NCBI GenBank assembly: GCA_903835655.1
Contig: CAILNT010000007.1
Coordinates: 1 to 64,000, forward strand
DNA: 64,000 nucleotides
DNA from: an uncultured Pseudomonadota bacterium
Lineage (GTDB): Bacteria; Pseudomonadota; Gammaproteobacteria; Burkholderiales; Thiobacillaceae
Reading direction: 5' to 3'
Shown here: positions 28,801-36,643 of the stretch, piece after piece
Layout: every line of letters begins with the position of its first letter
How positions within the stretch are numbered: position 1 is the first letter of the stretch
Notes under the pieces: generated by a model
Told to the model about the DNA's origin: nothing
What the model saw: only the letters and a program-made list of their open reading frames with translations
Databases searched by the model: none
Made by a program: the position numbers and the translations under genes

Positions 28801-30322
28801 CCTTCTGGGACAGCACCGCCATGGGCGTGTCGTCGCCCATGGAGCCGACGGCTTCCTGGCCCTCTTCGGCCAGCACGCGGATCACCTGGTCCAGTTCCTC
28901 GGCGCTGAGATTGAACAGCTTCTGGTGGGTCGCCACCGCGGCGGCATCCATGGTCGGATAATCCGTGTCCTGCTCCATGCCGAACTCGACCCGCTTCGCG
29001 TTGGACTTGAGCCAGTCGCGGTAAGGTTGGGCGCTCTTGAGCTGGGCGTCGATGTCCTCGGGCAGGAGGAATCGCCCGGTCTCCAGATCGGCCGCTACCA
29101 TCTGGCCCGGACGCACGCGCCCCTTGGCGGCGATGTTGTCGGGGCCGCCGTAATCCCAAACGCCCACTTCCGAGGCGATGGTCACATAGCGATCCTTGGT
29201 GATCACGTAGCGCGCCGGGCGCAGGCCATTGCGGTCCAGCATGCACACGCCATAGCGGCCGTCGGTCATGACGATGCCGGCGGGGCCATCCCAGGGCTCC
29301 ATGTGCATGGAGTTGTATTCGTAGAAGGCGCGCAGGTCCGGGTCCATGTTGGTCACGTTCTGCCAGGCCGGCGGCACCATCATGCGCATGGAGCGGAACA
29401 GACCGGCGCCGCCCATGACCAGGCCTTCGAGCATGTTGTCGAAGCTCATCGAGTCCGAGCCCTTGACGCCCACCATCGGCCGCACGTCGTCCATGTTGGG
29501 GATCAAGGGGCTCTGGAATTTCTGCTCGCGCGCGCGCGCCCAGTTGCGGTTGCCCTGCACGGTATTGATCTCGCCGTTGTGGGCGAGGTAGCGGAAAGGC
29601 TGGCTCAGGCGCCACTCCGGCCAGGTGTTGGTGGAAAAGCGTTGGTGGAACACGGCGAGCGAAGAGGCGAAGCGCGCGTCGGCGAGATCCGGATAGAACA
29701 CCTGCAAATAGGCCGGCATCACCAGGCCCTTGTAGGAAATCACCCGCCCGGACAGGGTCGGCATGTAGAAGGTGGCATCCGTGTCGGCCACTGCCTTCTC
29801 CACGCGGCGCCGGGCGATATAGAGCTTGCGCTCGAAGATGTCGGCCGAGACGTCCTCCGGACAGTTCACGAAGAGCTGCTCGATCACCGGCAGGCTCTTC
29901 AGGGCGACCTCGCCGAGTGCGGCGTTGTCCGTGGGCACCGAACGGAAACCGGCCACGTGCAAGCCTGCGCCGGTCAACTCCCGGACCAGCAGCTCGCGCG
30001 CGCGCGCGGCCAGGGCCGCATCCTGGTTGAGAAAGGTCAGGCCGGCGGCATAACGGGTGTTCAGGGTGTAGCCGTTCTCGACCGCCACCGCGCGCAGGAA
30101 ACCGTCCGGTTTCTTGAACAACAGACCACAGCCGTCGCCCGATTTGCCATCGGCAGCCACCGCGCCGCGGTGAGTCATGCAAGCCAGCGAAGAGATCGCC
30201 GTGGCCACCAGCTTGTGGGTTGCCTGGTCATCCAGCTGCGCAATCAGGCCGAATCCGCAGCTATCCTGCTCGAAGTCCGGGCTGTACAGCGTGCCAGCTA
30301 GGCTACTTTGTCGATCATCCAT
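25853..30322 (-). CDS. gltB: Glutamate synthase large (alpha) subunit
   Basis: This 1489-residue protein is the normal length. A short propeptide precedes the catalytic Cys22 (DSCGFGLIAQ), which becomes the N-terminal nucleophile of the glutamine amidotransferase domain (about 22-430). Next come the central domain, the FMN synthase domain (about 830-1210) with the 3Fe-4S cysteines in CKYLRICHLNNC, and the C-terminal beta-helix (GXXGG repeats). It makes two glutamates from glutamine and 2-oxoglutarate. It is divergent from nikR. Confidence 0.97.
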   Translation of the reverse strand: MDDRQSSLAGTLYSPDFEQDSCGFGLIAQLDDQATHKLVATAISSLACMTHRGAVAADGKSGDGCGLLFKKPDGFLRAVAVENGYTLNTRYAAGLTFLNQDAALAARARELLVRELTGAGLHVAGFRSVPTDNAALGEVALKSLPVIEQLFVNCPEDVSADIFERKLYIARRRVEKAVADTDATFYMPTLSGRVISYKGLVMPAYLQVFYPDLADARFASSLAVFHQRFSTNTWPEWRLSQPFRYLAHNGEINTVQGNRNWARAREQKFQSPLIPNMDDVRPMVGVKGSDSMSFDNMLEGLVMGGAGLFRSMRMMVPPAWQNVTNMDPDLRAFYEYNSMHMEPWDGPAGIVMTDGRYGVCMLDRNGLRPARYVITKDRYVTIASEVGVWDYGGPDNIAAKGRVRPGQMVAADLETGRFLLPEDIDAQLKSAQPYRDWLKSNAKRVEFGMEQDTDYPTMDAAAVATHQKLFNLSAEELDQVIRVLAEEGQEAVGSMGDDTPMAVLSQKVRSPFDYLRQQFAQVTNPPIDPIREAIVMSLNTVFGRERNLFEETPLHAYRLELNSPVLSNDSYKAVTASSDPAFAAVHFYLQYDATLGNLEAALNQLAQDAVAAVKSGKVVVVLSDRTIDRFGKESTLTIPALFAVGAVHHALIEAGLRCDANIVAKTGAARDPHQIAALIGFGATAVYPYLAYQSILQMVKGGEVQIEAEKALMNYRKGIDKGLLKVMSKMGISAIASYRGAQLFEVVGMHEDVVRLCLTGAVSRVSGAHFADFESDQTRLNRAAFNPQRTLPAGGLLKYMHGEEYHAYNPDVVQELQEAVQTGSYEAYKRYAATVNTRPVAMLRDLMQLKLAEQPLSLDAVEPIEAILKRFDSAGMSLGALSPEAHEALAEGMNRIGGRSNSGEGGEDPARYGTVKMSKIKQVASGRFGVTAHYLVNAEVLQIKVAQGAKPGEGGQLPGKKVEPHIARLRCTKPGVTLISPPPHHDIYSIEDLAQLIYDLKQVNPKALVSVKLVAEPGVGTIAAGVAKAYADLITISGYDGGTGASPLTSVKYAGTPWELGLTEAQQVLRANGLRGRVRVQTDGGLKTGLDVVKAAILGAESFGFGTAPMIALGCKYLRICHLNNCATGIATQDARLRRQFFIGLPEMVIHYFTFVARETREWMAALGVTRFEDLIGRTDLLNLLPGESDRQGRLKLDVLLSQGSIAESEPRYCIEASNPSFDKGELAEQMVLDALPGILSKTPQRLEYAVRNVNRSIGARLSGEIARAHGAAGLPADCLHIKLTGSAGQSFGVWNHRGLTMEIEGDANDYVGKGMSGGRLIVYPPRGSSFAAHQASIIGNTCLYGATGGELYAAGTAGERFGVRNSGALAVVEGVGEHCCEYMTGGCIVVLGSTGLNVGAGMTGGFALVYDEEGNFAEKYNNELVDINRINDEKTGEHRAFLREKLEKHLLHTGSERARWMLEHYNDVVNRFWLVKPKALTLDSLLRD

Positions 30323-30537
30323 TGTCGTCGGGCCGATCAGGTGGTCCGCGCGGGGCGCACGAACGCAGGGTAAAAAAGGGGAGAAATTCTATCTTGAACC
30401 TGGGCCTCCCGCCAGACGGCGATTGCGGCGATCGGCGGCCCCTGCCGGGCGGCGTCGCCCGGCGACGCACACAGCGCGGGACTGCCAAGCACGGGAGTCG
30501 CTGCTACACTGGCCCGATCGCCATTCACGAGCCTCCC

Positions 30538-30981
30538 ATGGAACGCTTCACCATCTCCCTGGACGAATCCCTGGCCCAGGAGTTCGACGCACTGATCCGC
30601 GCCCGCGGCTATGCCAACCGCTCGGAAGCGGTACGCGACATGTTGCGCCGTGAACTGGAAAGCCACCGCCTGTCGCGGGAGGAAGCGCCCTTCTGCGTGG
30701 CCAGCCTGGCCTACGTCTACAACCACCACGAAAGACGGCTCTCGGAGCGGCTCACCGACTTGCAGCACCGCGCCCACGATCTGGTGGTCTCCACCATGCA
30801 TGTACATCTCGACCACGACCATTGCCTGGAAACCCTGTTCCTGCGCGGTGCCACGACGGAAGTGCGCGTCCTCGCGGAAAAAATCTCCGCCGAGCGGGGC
30901 GTGCGCCACGCCTCCCTCAACCTGGTGCCGGCGGAGTCGGAAGGCGTCCATGACCACATCCACAGCCGGCCTCGCACCTGA
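30538..30981 (+). CDS. nikR: NikR nickel-responsive regulator
   Basis: This 147-residue protein has an N-terminal ribbon-helix-helix (MERFTISLDESLAQEFDALI) and a C-terminal ACT-like nickel domain with the ligand set in TMHVHLDHDHCLETL (His, His, His, Cys). Nickel-bound NikR represses nickel uptake genes; the permease gene follows directly. ATG at 30538 begins the conserved region; the open frame extends further upstream without conserved sequence. Confidence 0.95.
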   Translation: MERFTISLDESLAQEFDALIRARGYANRSEAVRDMLRRELESHRLSREEAPFCVASLAYVYNHHERRLSERLTDLQHRAHDLVVSTMHVHLDHDHCLETLFLRGATTEVRVLAEKISAERGVRHASLNLVPAESEGVHDHIHSRPRT

Positions 30982-31019
30982 GCCGCATCCATTGGGCCGA
31001 CGCCCGATCGACGCGGCGC

Positions 31020-31057
31020 AGTTATGATGTATTTTCTTTTTTTCCTATTTGTGATTA
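31020..31057. promoter_or_regulatory. Weak candidate NikR operator before the nickel permease
   Basis: The arms GTTATGA and TGATTAC form an imperfect dyad of the GTxATxA type around a T-rich spacer of 24 bases, upstream of the NiCoT gene. It is not a full match to the GTATGA-N16-TCATAC operator known from E. coli, so this is only a candidate. The T-rich, low-GC spacer stands out from the surroundings. Confidence 0.3.
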
Positions 31058-31093
31058 CCATGCCCCGGCCGATACGCTCCCGGGAGCACCGCG

Positions 31094-31918
31094 ATGGAAA
31101 CCCTGCCTCATGACTTGCTGGCCCTCAGCCTGCTGGTCTTCGTCCTGGGACTCAAACACGGCTTCGATGCCGACCACCTCGCCACCATCGACGGACTGAC
31201 GCGCTTCAACGCCCGCAACAATCCCCGACTGGCGCGGTATTGCGGCGCCCTGTTCTCGCTGGGCCATGGCCTCGTGGTGGTGGCCATCGCCCTCGCCGTC
31301 AGCCTGCTGACCCGCAAATGGCAGACCCCGGAATGGCTGGAAGCGTTCGGCGCCTGGACCTCCATCGCCTTCCTCGCCGCGCTGGGTCTGCTCAACATCC
31401 AGGCGGTGATCCAGGCCAGACCCACGGAAATGGTTCGGCCCATCGCGCTGAAAGGGCGCTTGCTCGGAAGGCTGGCACAGGCCGCCTCGCCTGGTCTGAT
31501 CGCGTTAGTCGGCGCGCTATTCGCCCTCTCCTTCGACACCATCAGCCAGACCGCCCTGTTCGCGCTGACCGCCGCCCAGTTCGGCGGCTGGCGCGACGCC
31601 CTGTTGCTGGGGCTGTTGTTCATGCTGGGCATGCTGGTGACCGATGGCATCAACGGCTTGTGGATCTCCCGCCTCATCCTGCGCGCCGACCAGCTTGCGC
31701 TGATCGCCTCTCGCGTCATGAGCCTGGTGGTGGCCAGCCTCAGCCTACTGGTGGCCGGGTTCGGCATTGCCAAACTGACGTGGCCCGCCCTGAACGCATG
31801 GAGCGAGGGCAAGGAGTCGCTGTTCGGCCTGACCGTGGTGCTGGTGGTCGCCAGTAGTTTCGCGATGGCGTTATGGCTCACCCGCTCCAATTCGGGCAAG
31901 CCGCTAGCGGTCGAGTGA
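31094..31918 (+). CDS. NiCoT-family nickel permease (HoxN/NixA type)
   Basis: This 274-residue integral membrane protein has about seven to eight helices. The signature LKHGFDADHLATID in the second helix is the metal-binding motif of NiCoT transporters. It takes up Ni2+ (possibly Co2+). It lies 112 bases after nikR and is presumably NikR-controlled. Nickel would serve hydrogenase or urease encoded elsewhere. GGGAG precedes the start. Its end overlaps the end of the convergent SDR gene by 15 bases. Confidence 0.92.
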   Translation: METLPHDLLALSLLVFVLGLKHGFDADHLATIDGLTRFNARNNPRLARYCGALFSLGHGLVVVAIALAVSLLTRKWQTPEWLEAFGAWTSIAFLAALGLLNIQAVIQARPTEMVRPIALKGRLLGRLAQAASPGLIALVGALFALSFDTISQTALFALTAAQFGGWRDALLLGLLFMLGMLVTDGINGLWISRLILRADQLALIASRVMSLVVASLSLLVAGFGIAKLTWPALNAWSEGKESLFGLTVVLVVASSFAMALWLTRSNSGKPLAVE

Positions 31919-32713
31919 CGCTGTGGCAAATCGCCTCAGCGCGGGGAGCTGGCGCCGCAGTGCGAAATCGACCAGTCCTGGCCACAGGGCGTTGAGGCGC
32001 GCGAACAGGCTCTCCGGAAAGCCCAGATAGGCCTCGCCGCGCTCCTGTTCGAGGGCGCGTACGATGGCGCGCGCGACCGGGCCCGGTTCGTCCATCTGCA
32101 TCAGGCCCTGTGCGGCCATTTCGTGGACGACGGGCGGATTGAGCGGGGTGTTGACCGCGCGGGGAGCGACATAGGTGACACCGACCCCGCTGCCGTCGAG
32201 TTCGCGGCGCAGGGCCTGGGAGAAGCCGCGCAGGGCGAATTTGCTGGCCGAATAGGCGGCGAAGAACGGAAAGGCAATGCTCCCGAAGGTCGAGCCGACA
32301 TTGACGATACGGCCCACTCCGCGCTCCAGCATCCCTGGCAACAGGGCGCGAGTCAGTTGCATGGGCGCTTCGAGGTTCACCTGCAAGAGCCGATGCAACA
32401 CGTCCGCGTCGCAAGTTTCGAGTGGGCCGAAATCGAGCACCCCGGCGAGATTGATGAGGATGTCGACGCCACCCCAGGCCCGATTCACCGCCTCGATGGC
32501 GGCGGCCCGCTGTTCCGGCCGGGAAATATCACAGAGGAGAGTCAGTGTCTGGCCGCCGTAGCCTGCGGGAACGGAGTCCGCAGCCAGCGCGCCTTCGCCC
32601 TGGCGCACCAATCGGCAAAGTTGGGCACCGCGGGCGAGCAGTGCGTCGCCCAGAAGGCTGCCGATGCCTCCCCCAGCCCCAGTCAGCAGGATGCGTTGCC
32701 GGTTCAGATCCAC
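31904..32713 (-). CDS. Short-chain dehydrogenase/reductase
   Basis: This 269-residue Rossmann-fold enzyme has the cofactor loop TGAGGGIG, the NLAG motif, a catalytic Ser in NVGSTFGSIAF, and YSASK (Tyr and Lys). The N-terminal pattern and missing acidic residue cannot settle NADH versus NADPH. GTG at 32713 has GAGGTGA upstream and begins four bases after the TPR gene. It is the last gene of a five-gene operon and probably reduces a carbonyl in the product made there. Confidence 0.88.
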   Translation of the reverse strand: MDLNRQRILLTGAGGGIGSLLGDALLARGAQLCRLVRQGEGALAADSVPAGYGGQTLTLLCDISRPEQRAAAIEAVNRAWGGVDILINLAGVLDFGPLETCDADVLHRLLQVNLEAPMQLTRALLPGMLERGVGRIVNVGSTFGSIAFPFFAAYSASKFALRGFSQALRRELDGSGVGVTYVAPRAVNTPLNPPVVHEMAAQGLMQMDEPGPVARAIVRALEQERGEAYLGFPESLFARLNALWPGLVDFALRRQLPALRRFATASLDR

Positions 32714-32717
32714 GCGC

Positions 32718-33383
32718 TCACCTCGCCACCTTGAAGTCATCGCCGGCACTCGCCCGAATCTTGTCCATCAGGATGCGGATTTCCTCGCGCCTTCCCGAAT
32801 CGGCCAGCGGTCGCAGCGCCCGCGCGGGGGCGGCCTGCGCCTTTTCCAGGGCCAGGATGGCCTCGCGGTAATGGTGCTTGCCATAGAGAAAGTCGGCATG
32901 AAAGTAGTTCGGGTCGATGCCATTGGGATTGAGTTGCAAGGCCTTCTTCAGGTAGGTCTCGGCCTTGTCGTCGTCGCCGAAGCCGATCGGCCAGCCCGGA
33001 ACCTTGAAATAGAGCGTGCCCAGCGAGGTGTAGATCGAGCCTTGCATCGCATTGGGATCGATTTTTTCCGCGGCCTGCAACTGCCGCCTCGCCTCGCGAG
33101 CCAGGCCCAGCGCGCCCAGCCCTCCCTTGGCGCCGGCGTGCGAGCTCAAGGTGATGCCGTGCCAGATCAGGGGCTCGGGACGTCCGGGATACTGGCCCGC
33201 GAGAGCCGCCTCTTTCCCCTCCAGCGCGGCATAGGCTTGGACTTTCTCGTCCTGGGGCAGTTTGTAGTTGATCTGCTCCCACTGGTGCTGGATGTCGAGG
33301 ATGGCGTGATCCAGCGCGGCGTCGTCGGCATGGGCGGGCAGGGTTGTGAACGCCAGGGCCAGTAAGGACAGGGGGATTTTCAT
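32718..33383 (-). CDS. Periplasmic TPR protein
   Basis: This 221-residue protein has a signal peptide (1-19, cut after AHA), followed by TPR-like helices: ARRQLQAAEKIDPNAMQGSIY, then DKAETYLKKALQLNPNGID, then AILALEKAQAA. No catalytic motif. It starts at an ATGA overlap with the diiron-enzyme gene. A periplasmic helper inside an otherwise cytoplasmic enzyme operon suggests that the product or a step reaches the envelope. Confidence 0.75.
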   Translation of the reverse strand: MKIPLSLLALAFTTLPAHADDAALDHAILDIQHQWEQINYKLPQDEKVQAYAALEGKEAALAGQYPGRPEPLIWHGITLSSHAGAKGGLGALGLAREARRQLQAAEKIDPNAMQGSIYTSLGTLYFKVPGWPIGFGDDDKAETYLKKALQLNPNGIDPNYFHADFLYGKHHYREAILALEKAQAAPARALRPLADSGRREEIRILMDKIRASAGDDFKVAR

Positions 33384-34042
33384 GCGTTTATTCCAGAGGA
33401 GGTCAGGGTGCGGAAGATGTCGCCGTACAGCCGGAAGAACATGGCGGCGGCGTGCAGCACCGATGCCTGGTCTTGCGTGTTGTCGAGGCGATTGAGCAGG
33501 TCTTCGAGGAAGCGGATGTGCTCCTGATCGACGCTGCCGTGTGACTGGAGATAGTGGAAGGCGGCGGGCGGCAGGTCGAGGCTGGACCCGATCGCCCCGG
33601 CCGCGTGATGCGCCAGGCTAACGCTGGTGCCTTCGAGAACGTAGACCATACCGAGGAAACCGACCGGGTTGCGCCGCTGGATCTGGTCGTAGGCATACGC
33701 CACCATCACTTCCGTGGCCGGCGCCGGCGAGGAACGCCGCACCGCGTCGGGGTCGCCGCCGCTCGCGGCGAGATCGTCGAGGATCCATTCCTCGTGGCCG
33801 ATCTCTTCCGCGATGTAGTGGGCCAGGGCCGCGCGCAGCCAGTCCAGGTGGCCGGGCAGGCGCGCGCCACAAGCCATGAGCAGGGGCACGGTGTGTTTGA
33901 CATGATGGTAAGCCTGGCCCAGGAATGCCTGGTACTCGACCAGGCTAACGTCGCCCCTCAGTGCGCGCTGGATCAGGGGAATGTCCAGCATCTGCTGGCG
34001 CTCGCCGCTGCTGCGTGCAATCAGGCTTTCATAGAAAGACAT
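33380..34042 (-). CDS. Haem-oxygenase-like diiron oxygenase (TenA/UndA-like fold)
   Basis: This 220-residue all-helical protein of the iron-containing redox enzyme type has HHVKHTVPLL, EEIGHEEWILDDL, VLEGTSVSLAHH and DQEHIRFLEDLL, which give the Glu/His/Asp ligand pattern of this fold. Relatives include UndA (terminal alkene formation from fatty acids) and N-oxygenases such as SznF. Substrate unknown. The start at 34042 lies inside the end of the ligase gene (14-base overlap). Confidence 0.78.
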   Translation of the reverse strand: MSFYESLIARSSGERQQMLDIPLIQRALRGDVSLVEYQAFLGQAYHHVKHTVPLLMACGARLPGHLDWLRAALAHYIAEEIGHEEWILDDLAASGGDPDAVRRSSPAPATEVMVAYAYDQIQRRNPVGFLGMVYVLEGTSVSLAHHAAGAIGSSLDLPPAAFHYLQSHGSVDQEHIRFLEDLLNRLDNTQDQASVLHAAAMFFRLYGDIFRTLTSSGINA

Positions 34043-35504
34043 GGGCATCCTCAAGGTTGAAAAGTGGGGTGATCCTGGCCTGGTAGTGTGCCCAGACCGC
34101 ATCGCGGCGGAGGCCGCCCGCCGCATTGGACTGGCCGTTGGCGAGGGAAAAGGCGGCATCGGCGCGCAACCACCGCCGCACGCGGGCGTAATCCGGCAAA
34201 CGGGCGTTGGTCGCCTGCACGGCCCGATCCAGGGTCGCGTCCGCGGCAGACCCGACCAGCACGGCGACATTGCCGGCCTGGCCCTCGCCGAAGACCGCAG
34301 CCTGGAAGAGGTCGGGGTGGGCGCAAAGTTCGCCCTCCACCCATTCCGGCGCCACGTTGCGCCCGAAGGCGGTGGCATAGGCGGTCTTCTTGCGGCCGGT
34401 CAGGTAGAGGTAGCCGTCCGCGTCGAAATGGCCCAGGTCGCCACTGCGAAACGACGCGGCGCCCTGTTCCGGGTGGCCTAGATAACCCAGGAACAGGTGT
34501 TCGCCGACCACGATCTCGCCGTCCGCGGCGATCTCGACGCGGTGCTGCGGCAAAGGGCGGCCGACGCTGCCAGGGCGTTCCGCACCCGGCAGATTGAGGC
34601 TGACCACCGAGCCCGCCTCGGATAGGCCGTAACCCTGGTAGACCGGCAGACCCAAGGCGCGCGCCTGTTCCAGCAAGGTGCTGGACACCGGGGCGCCGCC
34701 CACGGCGACGAAGCGCAGGCCGCGCGGCAGGAGCAGGCCGGCCGCGGCGGCTGCCGTGAGGGCCTTGAGCAGTTGCGGCACTAGAAGCAGCGTCGTCGGC
34801 TCGTAGGCTACCAGGGCGGTACACAAGAGGTCGATCCGCAAGCCCGACGAACCCTGCAGGCCGCAGCGCGCGGGGCTCGGCAACTGGGCCAGGGCGCCGA
34901 CATGCAGCGGCGCATAGAGCCCGGCGATGTTTTCCAGCAGGGTGGACAAGGGCAGCAACGCCAGGGTGCGATCCGCGGCGACGGCCGAGACGGCCTGGCA
35001 GAGCGCGGACGTGGCTGCTTCGAGACACTCCGTCGACAGGCAAACCCCCTTGGGCTGTCCGGTCGTACCCGAGGTGTAGGTGATCTTCACGGTGCCGGGT
35101 GGGAGAAGCGGCGCGGCGTCGGCCTGGGGGTGGAAGACATGCAGGATCCGGCCGGCCACCTCGAAGCGGGTGCCGGTCAGCCCGGGTAACAGGGCCGCCA
35201 CGCGCTCCGGCTGGTCGCTCACCACCAGGTCGACCCCGGCGTCACGCAGAAGGTGGCGCAACTGCGCATCGCTGAAAAAGGGCGGCATCGGCACGCAGAC
35301 CGAGCCGCGCTGCAACAGCGCCAGATCGAGACAAGCCCAGGGGGCGCCGTTATCGAGCAGCAGGCCGACCCGGTGCCCGGGCAGGGTCGCTGCCAGAGAC
35401 TCCACTTCGCGCAACAGTCCTCGGTAATCCAGCCGGGTCACGCCATCGCTCAACGCAGTCCGATCCGGGTGCATCCGCGCATGCTCCCGCAGCATCAAGC
35501 CCAT
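34029..35504 (-). CDS. AMP-dependent acyl ligase
   Basis: This 491-residue enzyme of the ANL superfamily has the phosphate loop TYTSGTTGQPKG, the motif GYGLSEAGS, and GDLGHFDADGYLYLTGRKK at the hinge. It activates a carboxylic acid as acyl-AMP, then probably acyl-CoA or acyl-carrier thioester. AGGAGG stands before the ATG at 35504, so the longer frame to 35705 is not used. It overlaps genes on both sides. Confidence 0.88.
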   Translation of the reverse strand: MGLMLREHARMHPDRTALSDGVTRLDYRGLLREVESLAATLPGHRVGLLLDNGAPWACLDLALLQRGSVCVPMPPFFSDAQLRHLLRDAGVDLVVSDQPERVAALLPGLTGTRFEVAGRILHVFHPQADAAPLLPPGTVKITYTSGTTGQPKGVCLSTECLEAATSALCQAVSAVAADRTLALLPLSTLLENIAGLYAPLHVGALAQLPSPARCGLQGSSGLRIDLLCTALVAYEPTTLLLVPQLLKALTAAAAAGLLLPRGLRFVAVGGAPVSSTLLEQARALGLPVYQGYGLSEAGSVVSLNLPGAERPGSVGRPLPQHRVEIAADGEIVVGEHLFLGYLGHPEQGAASFRSGDLGHFDADGYLYLTGRKKTAYATAFGRNVAPEWVEGELCAHPDLFQAAVFGEGQAGNVAVLVGSAADATLDRAVQATNARLPDYARVRRWLRADAAFSLANGQSNAAGGLRRDAVWAHYQARITPLFNLEDAHVFL

Positions 35505-36205
35505 GCACTGGCCTCCTGCCGGTCCGGACGATGACTTTGCGCGCCCAGGCGGCCACTGGCGTGTAGCAGACCGTGCAGGTTGGGGCGACGACTCCAGCCA
35601 CCGGTCAGAAGCTTGTGGTAACCGGCCTGGATGTCGCCGACATAGACGCGGGGTCCGGCGGCGTAATAGCGACCCCAGGAGGCGCCACGATCCGCCAGAC
35701 GACACGGGTCGGCCCTGCCCAGTGCGAGGGGTTTGAGTCCGAGCCGGGCAAAGGCGTTGGCCAGGCCGGGCCGGGCCACGAACAACACCCAGCGATAGCC
35801 GGCCGCGGCCAGAAAAGCCGTGCTGGCGGCGATCACCCAGCGCGCATGACCCGGGTCGGCCAGCGCCAGGTTGCCGACTTCCACCAGTTGTTCACGGCGA
35901 AGGTCCAACCCCTGTTCCGCGGCCAAGTCCTGCACGGGCCTACCCAGATATTGCTCGGCGAACAGCACTTCGCCTGCGTCGCGGTAGCCCACCACCGCGC
36001 GCGGCGTGCCGCCGGCACTGAAGCTCAACAATCCAGGGTAGAACGCGTAGACCTCGGCGCCATAGGCTTTGCGGAAATCCTCCCGAATGAAGGCCTGCAA
36101 TTGCGGGCGTGACGGGTGCCTGGAACCGACGACCCGTGCCTGGATCGGCACCGGCAATTCGGGCAGTAGCGGGTCGATGCCGACTTCGATGAAGGAGGGG
36201 TGCAT
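35495..36205 (-). CDS. Thermostable-hemolysin family protein
   Basis: This protein of about 236 residues resembles the thermostable hemolysin (delta-VPH) family, which has an acyltransferase-like (GNAT/autoinducer-synthase-like) fold. The conserved stretch runs from RPQLQAFIREDFRKAYGAEV to EVGNLALADPG and YRWVLFVARPGL. Despite the name, enzymatic transfer of an acyl group is the likelier role here, since it is the first gene of an operon with an acyl ligase. The start is uncertain: ATG at 36205 (GGAA upstream) is preferred over 36238. Confidence 0.78.
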   Translation of the reverse strand: MHPSFIEVGIDPLLPELPVPIQARVVGSRHPSRPQLQAFIREDFRKAYGAEVYAFYPGLLSFSAGGTPRAVVGYRDAGEVLFAEQYLGRPVQDLAAEQGLDLRREQLVEVGNLALADPGHARWVIAASTAFLAAAGYRWVLFVARPGLANAFARLGLKPLALGRADPCRLADRGASWGRYYAAGPRVYVGDIQAGYHKLLTGGWSRRPNLHGLLHASGRLGAQSHRPDRQEASAWA

Positions 36206-36643
36206 TCTGGCGTTTCCAAGACAAGTCTGGGAAGCCATACGCAATAACCATACCAGCCTGATGTAAACGGCGGGCCACCCGCGTCTTCCTGCCCCCCGCG
36301 AGGGACACAGCCTCGCGGCGGCTGGGGGCGCTCGCCGGTCCATCGATACGCCGGGGGCCATGCCAATCCTGGCGGGGCCAGGAGACACGCGGGCACTCGG
36401 GCGCAAATATTGTCCCTGGCGCAGAAATCCGTGACAAAAATTGCGCGACCCACCCTGCCCCATCGCTCCCAGGCCCAGCACCAGGGAAAACTTCGAGCGA
36501 GATCATGACCTTGGAAATCCGCTCACAAGCCGGCACCGAACTTGCTAATCCACCCCGGATTCGATCCCACAACGTCTGGCGTTCCCTTCCACAGATGCCC
36601 GTAGCCGTATTTCTCGCGGGCAGCCCAACCCGAGGTTTGAAAC
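36206..36643. other. Divergent intergenic region, 438 bases
   Basis: This gap lies between the hemolysin-family operon and the cytochrome-porin gene. It contains a candidate promoter (36409-36437) for the left operon. GAGG lies eleven bases before the cytochrome gene start. I see no protein gene or structured RNA. Confidence 0.5.
36409..36437 (-). promoter_or_regulatory. Candidate sigma-70 promoter of the hemolysin-family operon
   Basis: The minus strand reads TTGTCA, 17 bases, GACAAT (5/6 and 4/6 matches to consensus). It would give a leader of about 200 bases before the first gene. Confidence 0.4.

Noticed and set aside
26870-30301. Very long open frame (over 1100 codons) antisense to gltB
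   Set aside because: gltB has every family motif on the other strand. Long antisense frames are expected in GC-rich genes, and this one has no recognisable domain.
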